20,278 nucleotides of DNA, taken from NCBI GenBank assembly GCA_013139755.1, contig WTAG01000188.1:1-20278 (forward strand), written 5' to 3'. A program made the translations under genes and the position numbers. The stretch is from Methylomarinum sp. GTDB taxonomy: Bacteria; Pseudomonadota; Gammaproteobacteria; Methylococcales; Methylomonadaceae. Position 1 is the stretch's first letter, and each line of letters starts with the position of its first letter. The notes beneath the pieces were generated by a model. It was not told the origin of the DNA. It did no database searches and saw only the letters and a program-made list of their open reading frames with translations. Shown here one piece after another: positions 1 through 8,006 of this stretch.

Positions 1-51
1 GATCATGGAAATGAAAAAGCAGATATGCTTGCTAATAAAGGTGTGCCTTAG
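1..51 (+). CDS. rnhA: RNase HI, C-terminal fragment (cut by window edge)
   Basis: Frame 1 is open from the window edge to a TAG at 49-51 and encodes 17 residues, DHGNEKADMLANKGVP plus stop context. The pattern GNExAD-LAN-G is the hallmark C-terminal end of bacterial ribonuclease HI, where the Asp of the 'AD' pair is the last catalytic carboxylate and the preceding loop carries the catalytic His. RNase HI cleaves the RNA strand of RNA-DNA hybrids in the cytoplasm. Only the tail is visible, so the rest of the gene, its start and its neighbours cannot be judged. The identification rests on a short but characteristic motif. Confidence 0.72.
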   Translation, partial: DHGNEKADMLANKGVP

Positions 52-127
52 ACAAGTAATGAAAATTTAATAAAACCCAAAAGTTTAGTTTAGGTTTTTG
101 CTGTTACTAAAAAGTAACCGTATGGAA

Positions 128-177
128 CATCGCGTAATACGGGAATAAACGCAGGATTCCTGCGGTATTACGTGATG
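128..177. repeat. Nested hairpin, REP-like element
   Basis: Outer arms 128-140 and 165-177 pair with one mismatch (CATCGCGTAATAC against GTATTACGTGATG). Inside them lies a nearly perfect palindrome at 150-164 with 7-bp arms around a single T. It sits in the 221-bp gap between the rnhA tail and the convergent lipoprotein gene, with no T run on either side. A dispersed repetitive palindrome is likelier than a classical terminator, although it could act as a 3'-end stabiliser for either gene. Nothing else is recognisable in 52-272. Confidence 0.6.
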
Positions 178-272
178 CTCAATACTGGCTACATATCCTT
201 CTTAGAGATAAAAAATATTGAGATTGTTATATTGCTTAACTCAAAAATTTACTTATTTTTAAGAACCATTAA

Positions 273-677
273 TTACATTACAAAACACTGGGATTCAGCA
301 TATTGATCTGCTTCTTTTAGGCGAGTCCTTAAATCTTTTGATTGTTTAGGGTCTCGAAATACCGCACCACTTTCACCAGGAACTTTCTTTAAATAAGCAA
401 AAGTCCTAGCGCCTTCATATTCTTCAAAGGTAAGTTTTTCTGCTATTTTATCGATTTTACAGCCACAAGCATATTGATTGATATAAGCTTTACTACCTGA
501 TAATCCACCATGTTTTGCAATACAGTTAAAGACATATTCAACGCGATCACGAGTCGGGTAGTCATTAATTGTAACCACCTCATTATTTTGTTGTGGTGCA
601 GTAGCACAACCAGTGATTAAGGTGAATAAACCGATTGATAATATTAATTTTTTATTCATTTTGTTGATTGTTTTCAT
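273..677 (-). CDS. Small cysteine-containing lipoprotein, function unknown
   Basis: This encodes 134 residues. The N-terminus has a lysine-rich stretch, a hydrophobic segment (about 11-22) and a lipobox I-T-G-C with the lipidated Cys at residue 24, so it should be an envelope lipoprotein. The mature part has four more cysteines (52, 71, 73, 131), including a CGC motif, which suggests disulfides or metal binding in the periplasm. An internal Met at residue 7 (position 659) would give a more usual signal peptide; neither start has a clear Shine-Dalgarno site. The pattern of 'NCIAKHGG', 'ACGCKIDKIAEKL' and 'VFRDPKQSK' recalls small hypothetical proteins that I associate, weakly and from memory, with quinoprotein dehydrogenase loci of methylotrophs. 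No function is assigned. Confidence 0.75.
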   Translation of the reverse strand: MKTINKMNKKLILSIGLFTLITGCATAPQQNNEVVTINDYPTRDRVEYVFNCIAKHGGLSGSKAYINQYACGCKIDKIAEKLTFEEYEGARTFAYLKKVPGESGAVFRDPKQSKDLRTRLKEADQYAESQCFVM

Positions 678-753
678 AAAACAGAGAGTAAATACAGATG
701 TTAAAAATTAAAGCGGTAGTATACCTATTTTTGAAATAGCCTATTTTCCTAAA

Positions 754-1209
754 TTAGTCTTCAGCTGCAAAGTCGACAATTTGTTTTAGGGTTTTGTTCA
801 TTGTTTCGGAGAATTGATTGAGTTTGAGGTTATCTGTATCAGTAGGAAGCAAATGTGTCTTGATAATGATTCTGCCAGCAAATTCATAGGTTACAATATT
901 ACAGGGCATATAGCTTACTGCATGCGGCGACATCAATAATAAGGTCTTGGCATGTGTTAAATTACAAAATTGTAGGGTGTCGTAATTAGGAAAGTTTTTT
1001 GTGCCTCGATCACGTATTACTTTGCCTACTCTACTATGTCCTGTGATGCGAAAATTATGTTCAGCAATCGCAATTTCCAGTTCGGCCAATACATCTTCAT
1101 AGGGTTTTTGAGTTTCGGCTTGGTAATAATGAATTATTTCACTGTTAGGCTGGGTTGCGCAGCTTGCAATAACAAACAGGCTTACGAAAATGAGTGTTCT
1201 AATCAACAT
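754..1209 (-). CDS. DUF302 family lipoprotein
   Basis: This encodes 151 residues starting with a short lipoprotein signal: hydrophobic residues 5-15, then I-A-S-C with the lipidated Cys at 17. The rest matches the DUF302 fold: a 'PYEDVLAELEIAIAEHNFRI' N-terminal helix, an R-D-R-G turn near 68, the 'FCNLTHAKTLL' segment and the 'MPCNIVTYE' strand with the family's conserved Pro-Cys. DUF302 proteins are small alpha/beta proteins of unknown biochemical role, sometimes exported. The start lies 17 bp from the divergent mobA start, so the two genes share a very short promoter region. It is 76 bp upstream of the other lipoprotein gene on the same strand and could be co-transcribed with it. Confidence 0.8.
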   Translation of the reverse strand: MLIRTLIFVSLFVIASCATQPNSEIIHYYQAETQKPYEDVLAELEIAIAEHNFRITGHSRVGKVIRDRGTKNFPNYDTLQFCNLTHAKTLLLMSPHAVSYMPCNIVTYEFAGRIIIKTHLLPTDTDNLKLNQFSETMNKTLKQIVDFAAED

Positions 1210-1226
1210 AGGTAAAGCTTAGCATT

Positions 1227-1820
1227 ATGAGTGAGCAAAAAAAAGTAACAGGTGTCGTGTTAGCTGGTGGATTAGCTAGACGAATGAACAAACAAGATAA
1301 AGGCTTGATGCTCTATCATAACAGACCGATGGTGAGCTATGCCGTTGAGGCAATATCAGAAGTCACAGATACTGTATTTATTAACGCTAATCGTAATAAA
1401 GATCAGTACATGCAATTCGGTTGTGAAGTGATTAGCGATCAGACTGATAGTTTTGATGGCCCTTTAGCCGGCATCTTCTCGGCAATGAACCATGCTAAAA
1501 CTGATAAGTTACTTATTATGCCTTGTGATTCGCCGTTAATTAAAGCGGCGCACTTACAAAAGCTATTACAGGCATTAACAGATGATGTGGATATTGCTGT
1601 GGCTTTTGATGGTGAGCGCTTACATCCGGTTTTTTTAGCTTTAAAAACCAGCTTAAAAAATAGTTTAAACGCTTATTTACAGGCAGGTGATAGAAAAATT
1701 GATTTGTGGCTACAACAACATAGTTTAGTGAAGGTTGATTTTAGTGATGATACCGAAGTGTTTTTAAATATCAATACCTTGTCTGAATTAGATGCACTGG
1801 AGAAAAGCAAAGATGAGTAA
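1227..1820 (+). CDS. mobA: Molybdenum cofactor guanylyltransferase MobA
   Basis: This 197-residue protein is predicted to transfer GMP from GTP to molybdopterin-Mo, giving the guanine dinucleotide form used by DMSO-reductase-family enzymes such as formate dehydrogenases. The nucleotidyltransferase signature LAGGLARRMNKQDKGL lies at residues 12-27, with the usual Gly of 'RMG' replaced by Asn. D101 in 'MPCDSP' is the expected metal ligand, and the 'FDGPLAGI' segment near 77 is also typical. Length is normal for MobA. The last 8 bases overlap fdhD, so the pair should be translationally coupled and dedicated to formate dehydrogenase maturation. The Shine-Dalgarno site is poor, and the upstream space is only 17 bp. 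Confidence 0.93.
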   Translation: MSEQKKVTGVVLAGGLARRMNKQDKGLMLYHNRPMVSYAVEAISEVTDTVFINANRNKDQYMQFGCEVISDQTDSFDGPLAGIFSAMNHAKTDKLLIMPCDSPLIKAAHLQKLLQALTDDVDIAVAFDGERLHPVFLALKTSLKNSLNAYLQAGDRKIDLWLQQHSLVKVDFSDDTEVFLNINTLSELDALEKSKDE

Positions 1821-2661
1821 CATCAATAAACCTGAAATGAGTAATGCAGGTTTAGGCTTCTCTAAACCCGCCATTGCAGTGGATGAGTTAGGCAATAGCC
1901 GAGAAATTCAACTGGTAGGAGAGCGCGCGTTAACCATTTATGTTGATAAGCAAGAAATCGTCACCTTAATGACGATGGGCACACATCCTGAGTTATTGAC
2001 TTTAGGTTACTTAAAAAACCAGGGCTTTTTTGAATCGATTGATGAAATCAAAGTCGTTCAGGTTGATTGGGAAACAGAAGCCGTTGCCGTGGTGACACAG
2101 CAAGAAAATTCAGATTTCTCTAAGCAAATGCAGCAACGTACAGTAACGACTGGCTGTGGGCAAGGCACGGTTTTTGGGCGTTTAATGGACAAATTAAAGG
2201 ATATTAAAGTCCCCGCGTTATTAGTTAAGCAAACCACACTTTATGCGTTATTAGATTCTCTGAGAGAGCATAATGAAGTGTATAAAAAAGCGGGAGCAGT
2301 GCATGGTTGTGCTTTATGTACAGGCAGTAGCATTGATTTTTTTGTAGAAGATGTTGGCAGGCATAATGCAGTAGATGCCATAGCCGGTTATATGTGGCTG
2401 AATGGCTTAAGTGGTGAAAATACCACTTTTTATACCACAGGAAGGTTAACTTCAGAAATGGTGATAAAAGTGGCGCAAATGGGGATTCCCGTTTTGTTAT
2501 CTCGTTCTGGTGCCACACAAATGGGGTTGGATATGGCAAAGCAAGCAGGTGTTACTTTAATATCTCGCTCACGCGGTAAGCATTTTATGGTGTTAAATGG
2601 TGCTGAGAATGTTCAATTTGATGCCAACCTGAGTCTCAAATATACTCCGCGCGGAGTATAG
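1813..2661 (+). CDS. fdhD: Formate dehydrogenase accessory sulfurtransferase FdhD
   Basis: FdhD passes sulfur from a cysteine desulfurase to the Mo-bis-MGD cofactor of formate dehydrogenase. This copy has 282 residues when started at ATG 1813, preferred to an in-frame ATG at 1792 because it gives an MSN- start and a short overlap with mobA. The family signature EDVGRHNAVDAI is at about 179-190, and 'TTGRLTSEMV' follows. The segment that in E. coli FdhD holds the CxxC loop reads T-G-C-G-Q-G here, so only one Cys (C115) remains, whereas a new C-A-L-C pair appears at 166-169 just before the EDVGRHN motif. This looks like a variant subfamily rather than a broken gene. The stop codon lies inside a 20-bp perfect palindrome. 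Confidence 0.92.
   Translation: MSNINKPEMSNAGLGFSKPAIAVDELGNSREIQLVGERALTIYVDKQEIVTLMTMGTHPELLTLGYLKNQGFFESIDEIKVVQVDWETEAVAVVTQQENSDFSKQMQQRTVTTGCGQGTVFGRLMDKLKDIKVPALLVKQTTLYALLDSLREHNEVYKKAGAVHGCALCTGSSIDFFVEDVGRHNAVDAIAGYMWLNGLSGENTTFYTTGRLTSEMVIKVAQMGIPVLLSRSGATQMGLDMAKQAGVTLISRSRGKHFMVLNGAENVQFDANLSLKYTPRGV
2641..2660. terminator. Perfect 20-bp palindrome between convergent genes
   Basis: TATACTCCGC is followed immediately by its exact reverse complement GCGGAGTATA. The palindrome encodes the last residues of FdhD, contains most of its TAG stop, and ends 3 bases before the stop of the convergent histidine kinase gene (2663). There is no poly-T tract, so it is not a canonical intrinsic terminator. 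It could still form a 3'-end hairpin on both transcripts or bind a dimeric protein. The palindrome is certain; its role is inference. Confidence 0.5.
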
Positions 2662-2662
2662 G

Positions 2663-5404
2663 TTAAGACTGAGTATTTTTCTCAAGTGTATCAAGCTGGG
2701 TCATCAGTGTATTAAACTGATACTTGAAATCTTGTAATAAGCTTTCTTCAATATCCCTTCTTTTTGTCATATCCTCAAGTAAAACAGCTGTTTCAGCCAG
2801 TTCTGAAATAGCTAACCCCGTACAAACTCCTTTTAAATCATGTAGTAAGCTCTCAGCGGAAGACCATTGTTGTTGTGTTAATAACGCCTCTAGCTGAAGA
2901 TCTTTCTTCTGGTATTTGTTATAAAAAAGTAATAGCAGTTTTTTATAATTTTCCGTATTATTGTGTAATCTTGATAAGCCTGTTTTAACATCAATGCTGG
3001 GTAATGAAACATCAAATAATAGGGTGTCTGCATCCTTCTGTAGGGATTGATTGTTATTATTTGTTGTTTGTAATAATGATCTGAATTTATCAATATCTAT
3101 GGGTTTGACCATTACCTCATTCATTCCTGCTTGTATGCAGCGGTTTTTGTCTTTTTCTGCTGCAAAAGCCGTTACACCAATAATTTGAAGTTCCGTTAAC
3201 TGTAATTTTTGGCGTATGATTTGTGTTGCTTGATAACCATCCATTTCAGGCATTTGTATATCCATCAACACTAAATCGACTTTTTGTTGCTGTAATATTT
3301 TAATTGCTTGTAGACCATTTTCTGCTACCAGTAACTGCTCAGCTTCCCCTTTTAATATTTCGGTCATTAGGATTCTATTGATTTCATTGTCATCAACCAT
3401 CAGGATGGTTGATAATTTCTTATTAGGGTTTTCTATTTTCAGTGATGATGAAGGGCTGGGTTTATCGCTTTTCATGTTAGACAACAGGTCTTGATAAAGC
3501 TGTACAGGATCAAAAATAGGTAATTTTATAAAGCTGACTGGATATTCTTGTTTAGCAAAGATATTAATAGTTTGCTCGCCTAAAATTGAATCAAGAATAG
3601 AAATATTCATCATAGAGGAATGATGATTGTGTCGTATTTGACGAATTAATGAAAAGCAGTCTATATCAGGCAATTGTCTGCGAATTAAAACATGGTCAAA
3701 TGACTTCTGTGACAATAGTTTTAACCCTTGATCTGCATTGTCTACAGAATCTATGTGACAGCCTATGCTTTTTAACAGGGCAGTTAAATGTGCTTTATTT
3801 TGTTGGTGTGGTTCAATAAGCATAATGCTCAGTGGATGACAGAATGTTGGCTGTGTATCATTTACTGTAATAGAAGGCGCAACCTGCAAGGGGAGTGAGA
3901 AAGAGAATTGACTGCCTAGGTTTAATTGGCTTTCTGCGTGTAAAGTGCCCCCCATTAAGGAAACCAGTTCTTTACAGATACTTAGCCCTAAACCTGTACC
4001 ACCATATTTTCGAGTAATTGAGGCATCAGCCTGAGTAAAAACATCAAATATTTTACTTAATGTCTCAGCATCCATACCTATACCACTATCGTTGACACTA
4101 AAATTGATAATTGCAATATTCAGATTGTCAGGTTTAGCTGAAACTATATCAACCCTAACAATTCCTTTTTCCGTGAATTTGATGGCGTTAGCAACTAAAT
4201 TGATGAGTATCTGCTTTAATCTTAGAGCATCGACTAATACCGTGCGTGGTACGGAAGGGCCAATATTAATGAGTAACTCAAGTTCTTTCTCTGCTGATTT
4301 TTGCATCATCATTTGACTGACCTCATCCAAAATCGAATACAGATCGCATGGCTCCCATAGCAGATCTATCTTGTTGGCATCGATTCTAGAAAAATCTAGC
4401 AAGTTATTGATTAATGATAGTAATAAGTCGGCCGATTCAGTCACATAGCCCAATTGATATTGTTGCTGTGGATTGCTGGTATTTTCGAGTGCTAATTTGG
4501 TAAAGCCGATGATTGAGTTCATTGGAGTACGAATTTCATGACTTATGTTAGCTAAAAATGCTGATTTTGCTTTTGATGATTCTTCAGCGGCATTTTTTGC
4601 CAGCTCTAATTCGCAGGTGCGTTTGATAACCTCATCTTGTAATTTAACACTGTATTGCCTTAATTCTTCCTGAGCTATATCTCTTGCAGAAATCGCATTG
4701 CCAATTTGACTTAATAGGTTATTAAAAGCCAACTTTAATTGATCTATCTCGGTATAACTACGATTTTCAATTCTTAGGTCATAGTTCTGTCCTCGTGTAA
4801 CGTGGCTAACAAAATCCGAAAATGATTGAATAGGACTGGAAATTTGTTTTTGTAATAAATACGATAATATTAAGGCGGCTAAAAAGCCGATCGTAATAAC
4901 GATAAATACCACTAACACCGAGTTTTTTAGTAACTGCCAATAGCGAGAAAAATCTGCATATAAAAGAATGTAACCAATTTGATTACCTTGTGAATCAATT
5001 GACTTTGTGTAGACAGTGTAAAAGTTGGTTTCTTGATAAAGTTCTTTTGTACTATCAAATTCATTAATAACAGAAAAATTGGGTTTCCATGTAACATTAT
5101 GTCGCTGATACTGTGCTAGGATTTGTTTTTTATTGTTTAGCAATATAGCCGAGATAATCTGCGTGTCATAGTGCAATGATGAAAGCAGGATATTTGCTTC
5201 TTCAATATCTTCAAAGACAATAATGGCTTTTGCATTTTCTGCGATGACATTCCCTTGTATACTAAGGTTTTCACGAATATCTTGTTTGATTTGCAGGCTT
5301 TGGAAAAAGATAAAAAGAGAGCCGGCAATCAATAGAGAAATTGAACTAGTCAAGACCAGAATAAAGAACAACCGAGCTTTAATCGACTTTTTTGACGTAT
5401 TCAT
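2663..5404 (-). CDS. Hybrid histidine kinase: CHASE8-like sensor, HAMP, HisKA, HATPase, pseudo-REC, REC, HPt
   Basis: This 913-residue inner-membrane kinase has TM1 at about 11-34, a periplasmic region at 36-158 with CHASE8-like features (the 'IIVFEDIEEANILLSSL' segment at 61-77) and TM2 at about 161-183. HAMP follows to about 236 and a coiled coil to about 275. HisKA has phospho-His H289 in SHEIRTP. HATPase_c has the N box (402-413), DSGIGM (439) and GGTGLGLSI (468). A first receiver (526-640) has Arg 575 where the phosphoacceptor Asp should be and only E531 from the acidic pair. The second receiver is intact (D671, D672, D715, K767), and an HPt domain carries H855. The start overlaps the YfiR stop by ATGA, so the genes are coupled. 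No output regulator is adjacent; the phosphoryl group probably goes to a response regulator elsewhere. Confidence 0.92.
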   Translation of the reverse strand: MNTSKKSIKARLFFILVLTSSISLLIAGSLFIFFQSLQIKQDIRENLSIQGNVIAENAKAIIVFEDIEEANILLSSLHYDTQIISAILLNNKKQILAQYQRHNVTWKPNFSVINEFDSTKELYQETNFYTVYTKSIDSQGNQIGYILLYADFSRYWQLLKNSVLVVFIVITIGFLAALILSYLLQKQISSPIQSFSDFVSHVTRGQNYDLRIENRSYTEIDQLKLAFNNLLSQIGNAISARDIAQEELRQYSVKLQDEVIKRTCELELAKNAAEESSKAKSAFLANISHEIRTPMNSIIGFTKLALENTSNPQQQYQLGYVTESADLLLSLINNLLDFSRIDANKIDLLWEPCDLYSILDEVSQMMMQKSAEKELELLINIGPSVPRTVLVDALRLKQILINLVANAIKFTEKGIVRVDIVSAKPDNLNIAIINFSVNDSGIGMDAETLSKIFDVFTQADASITRKYGGTGLGLSICKELVSLMGGTLHAESQLNLGSQFSFSLPLQVAPSITVNDTQPTFCHPLSIMLIEPHQQNKAHLTALLKSIGCHIDSVDNADQGLKLLSQKSFDHVLIRRQLPDIDCFSLIRQIRHNHHSSMMNISILDSILGEQTINIFAKQEYPVSFIKLPIFDPVQLYQDLLSNMKSDKPSPSSSLKIENPNKKLSTILMVDDNEINRILMTEILKGEAEQLLVAENGLQAIKILQQQKVDLVLMDIQMPEMDGYQATQIIRQKLQLTELQIIGVTAFAAEKDKNRCIQAGMNEVMVKPIDIDKFRSLLQTTNNNNQSLQKDADTLLFDVSLPSIDVKTGLSRLHNNTENYKKLLLLFYNKYQKKDLQLEALLTQQQWSSAESLLHDLKGVCTGLAISELAETAVLLEDMTKRRDIEESLLQDFKYQFNTLMTQLDTLEKNTQS

Positions 5405-5931
5405 GGTTGTTCCGCCAGCTTGAGTAGTTGAGCTCTTAAATTTAGATTAGCTAATTGTGCTGCATCTTGGTTGATAGCAAATCGAATTCTATTGTCTTTC
5501 TTAAAAAGATAAATCATGCCATCTTGATGCAGAAATACGTCTGATTCACCTACGGTTAATATAGGGCGATTTTGTACGGCATTCAGAAAATGCTCTGTTA
5601 GCGCAGAAGTTTGTGGGATATAAAGCAAATGACATATAGAGAGATCATCTTTGGGTTTTACTTTAGTTACAGTGATAGCTTGTTGATTTCGCTGCCTACC
5701 TTTTAATACATCTTTTAATATTTGGGTGATCTTTTCATCACCAGCAATACAAAAAACCATATCAACAGATTTAAGGCTAGTCTCTGGCCATTCAGCAAAT
5801 AACGAGAACCTAAATAGATACGCTGCTTTAATTGTTAATTCGCGCTGATCCAAAGCATAGCTCGGCTGCAGTATCATGGATAAAACCATCACTGTTTTAG
5901 CTAAAAAACACAGAACTTGCTTAGTATGCAT
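5401..5931 (-). CDS. YfiR family periplasmic regulator (DUF4154)
   Basis: This encodes 176 residues with a signal peptide (about 1-26, ending S-Y-A). The mature protein shows the YfiR-family start 'KAAYLFRFSLFAEWP' at 35-49, 'VFCIAGD' with C61, 'ICHLLYIP' with C100, and the C-terminal 'IRFAINQDAA' segment. The C61-C100 spacing of 39 matches, as I recall it, the conserved Cys71-Cys110 disulfide of Pseudomonas aeruginosa YfiR; the second disulfide pair of that protein is absent. YfiR represses the CHASE8-bearing diguanylate cyclase YfiN from the periplasm. Here the coupled downstream gene is a histidine kinase with a CHASE8-like sensor, so the inferred role is to bind and restrain that kinase. 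It lies 23 bp after the TonB receptor gene. Confidence 0.88.
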   Translation of the reverse strand: MHTKQVLCFLAKTVMVLSMILQPSYALDQRELTIKAAYLFRFSLFAEWPETSLKSVDMVFCIAGDEKITQILKDVLKGRQRNQQAITVTKVKPKDDLSICHLLYIPQTSALTEHFLNAVQNRPILTVGESDVFLHQDGMIYLFKKDNRIRFAINQDAAQLANLNLRAQLLKLAEQP

Positions 5932-5954
5932 TCGTAGGTATGATACTGGCTCGG

Positions 5955-7991
5955 TTAGTATTGATAAGATAATTTAAGCATTGCTTCTCTTGTTCTACCG
6001 GGTAAAGCTGGGTGGCCGCCATGGTAGGGCTGAACGTACTCACTTTTTTCGTTAAACAGGTCGTATACACCCAATCCCACATCAAAACCTTTTATAAACA
6101 GGTTTTTCTGGCGTAGGTAAATGTTGTAAACCCAGGTTGGTGCATGGTGAGTTAAGGTGTCACCATTGTAACCATACTTGTCACTCGCAAAAATTAATGT
6201 TTGATTCAGTGATAATGTAGATGTGATGTTGTTATGGGCATTTAAGGTTACTTTATGACTAGGAAAGCCAACATTTAATTTTTTATGTATTTGTCCTTCA
6301 GCTGTCTGTATTTGATACTTCTCAGCTGTATTCTTGATTGATTGATAATATGAGTAATTTAAGTCTAGGTAACCCCATGAATCGCCTTTGTAGCGTAACC
6401 CTGTTTCAATCCCTTGGGTATCCTGACCTTTGGCGTTAATAAAAAAATCAATATTATCCTGGTCTACTGTATAAAGAATAATATCATCACTTTGAATGTG
6501 AAATAAGTTGACTGTCCAGTCTAAATATTCAGTAGGGTGAAAGCCTAGCTCTATTTCAGTTGTACGTGTATGTTCTGGATCCACCTGGGATATTTCTTCA
6601 GTTGTGTCTGGGTTCTCATTGTATTCAGCATTTTTCTGATAATTACCACCGGTGGGAATGCGAAAGGCATGGCTATAGAGTGCTTTAAAATGAAATATCC
6701 CATAATCTTTAGTTATGGCAATACGAGGCGCGAAATTTGTACCATATTCATTATAAGCATCAAAACGCACTCCCGCTAGAATATTAAACCAGGGTAGGCT
6801 ATAACTCCCTTCTGTATATACAGTATAACTACTAAAAGTTGGAAGTGGTTGTTTGAGGTCAGCTTTTTGTAGATCAAATTTATCAAGAGAAATGCTACTG
6901 CCTAAAACCAGATAATTGCCGGCCTCAGAAGCAAAGGTGCCTTTCGCGTTTAATTTATAATAATCTACATAAACACGTTCTCGTAATAAAGGCGCTCTAT
7001 CATCAAGATATTTTCGTGTTCGTTCCCACGGGTTTTGCCTGGAAAAATAACCATTGATGTCTAATTTAATTGCTGGGCTGAAAGCATGTTGAAAATTAAT
7101 ATTGGCTGCATAAGTTTGAAATTTATTGGTTAAATAGCGGCCAGGTTTGCTCATTGTTTTGCCAAATCCATCCCTGCTGTCAACGCTGTAGTCATCAAGT
7201 AGTAAGCGTACATCCAAGTTTTTATATTTAGCATCAAAATTAAGCGTTAGGGCATCTAGTTCATTATTATCTGACATATCAAAACTATTGCCTGCGGCAT
7301 CGTGATAAGTCTGGTCGCTACGATGTGCTATGCCTCGTTTGCCTGAAAAACTCAGTTCCAGATCCTGCCATTTTTTACCGGCTATCCATTCAATGTTTTT
7401 TCTAGCTTCGCCATCTTGAAAGCGTCCATAATTAGCACTTACTTTTGCACCATCAATTTGTTCAGCAGTCTTACTGATAATATTGATAACGCCCATTTCA
7501 GCGAAATTACCATGGACTATAGAGCCAGGGCCTCGAATGATTTCTATTCTATCGATTTGTTCAATAGGGAAATGGTTTCCGAACTGGGTAGTACCAAAAC
7601 GATGTTCGTTTAGATTAATACCATCTATAAATACCGCAACTTTGCCTTCATGAGCCTGTATGCCACGGATACCCAAGCCAACGACATTAGATATATCAAC
7701 CCCAAAATTAAAGCCAGGTACTAATTGTAAAACATCAATTAAATCCCGTGCGCCCATGTTGAGAATTTCTTCACTTGTTATTACAGAGACTATGCCTGCC
7801 GCTTGTTTTGTACATGTGGCTTTTTGATTGGCTGATACAAAAACGGGGATACTGGAAAGCTGGGTTAAATCTAGGTCAACAATATTGTTTGTAGATAAAT
7901 GATCACAAGATTGGAGTTCATTGGCATGGGTGCTGAAAACACTAAAAATTAAAAGCGAATTTAGCAAGTGTTGAAAGAATCTAAAATGCAT
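5955..7991 (-). CDS. TonB-dependent outer membrane receptor
   Basis: This encodes 678 residues with a signal peptide cleaved near 'THA-NEL' (residues 22-24). A plug domain follows at about 45-180: 'SVITSEEILNMGARDLIDVL', 'VPGFNF', 'GIRGIQAHEGKVAVFIDG' and 'IEIIRGPGSIVHGNFAEMGVINIISK'. A long beta-barrel comes next, ending in SYQY with a terminal aromatic as required for outer membrane insertion. The subtype resembles the CirA/BtuB/FepA-like receptors; the ligand cannot be read from sequence. It is the first gene of the set with YfiR and the hybrid kinase, suggesting that ligand uptake or occupancy is reported to the kinase. A 13-bp inverted repeat lies just upstream. No strong Shine-Dalgarno site is seen. 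Confidence 0.92.
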   Translation of the reverse strand: MHFRFFQHLLNSLLIFSVFSTHANELQSCDHLSTNNIVDLDLTQLSSIPVFVSANQKATCTKQAAGIVSVITSEEILNMGARDLIDVLQLVPGFNFGVDISNVVGLGIRGIQAHEGKVAVFIDGINLNEHRFGTTQFGNHFPIEQIDRIEIIRGPGSIVHGNFAEMGVINIISKTAEQIDGAKVSANYGRFQDGEARKNIEWIAGKKWQDLELSFSGKRGIAHRSDQTYHDAAGNSFDMSDNNELDALTLNFDAKYKNLDVRLLLDDYSVDSRDGFGKTMSKPGRYLTNKFQTYAANINFQHAFSPAIKLDINGYFSRQNPWERTRKYLDDRAPLLRERVYVDYYKLNAKGTFASEAGNYLVLGSSISLDKFDLQKADLKQPLPTFSSYTVYTEGSYSLPWFNILAGVRFDAYNEYGTNFAPRIAITKDYGIFHFKALYSHAFRIPTGGNYQKNAEYNENPDTTEEISQVDPEHTRTTEIELGFHPTEYLDWTVNLFHIQSDDIILYTVDQDNIDFFINAKGQDTQGIETGLRYKGDSWGYLDLNYSYYQSIKNTAEKYQIQTAEGQIHKKLNVGFPSHKVTLNAHNNITSTLSLNQTLIFASDKYGYNGDTLTHHAPTWVYNIYLRQKNLFIKGFDVGLGVYDLFNEKSEYVQPYHGGHPALPGRTREAMLKLSYQY

Positions 7992-8006
7992 CTTAAAGAA
8001 ACTGAG

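Noticed and set aside
725..739. CTATTT-TTG-AAATAG hairpin between the two lipoprotein genes as a terminator
   Set aside because: Only 6 AT-rich pairs and no T tract.
1792..1812. Upstream in-frame ATG for fdhD
   Set aside because: It would extend the overlap with mobA to 29 bases and add MHWRKAK, which does not look like an FdhD start.
2225..2539. 104-codon open frame on the minus strand opposite fdhD
   Set aside because: It lies fully inside a well-supported gene, has no recognisable family and no start signal.
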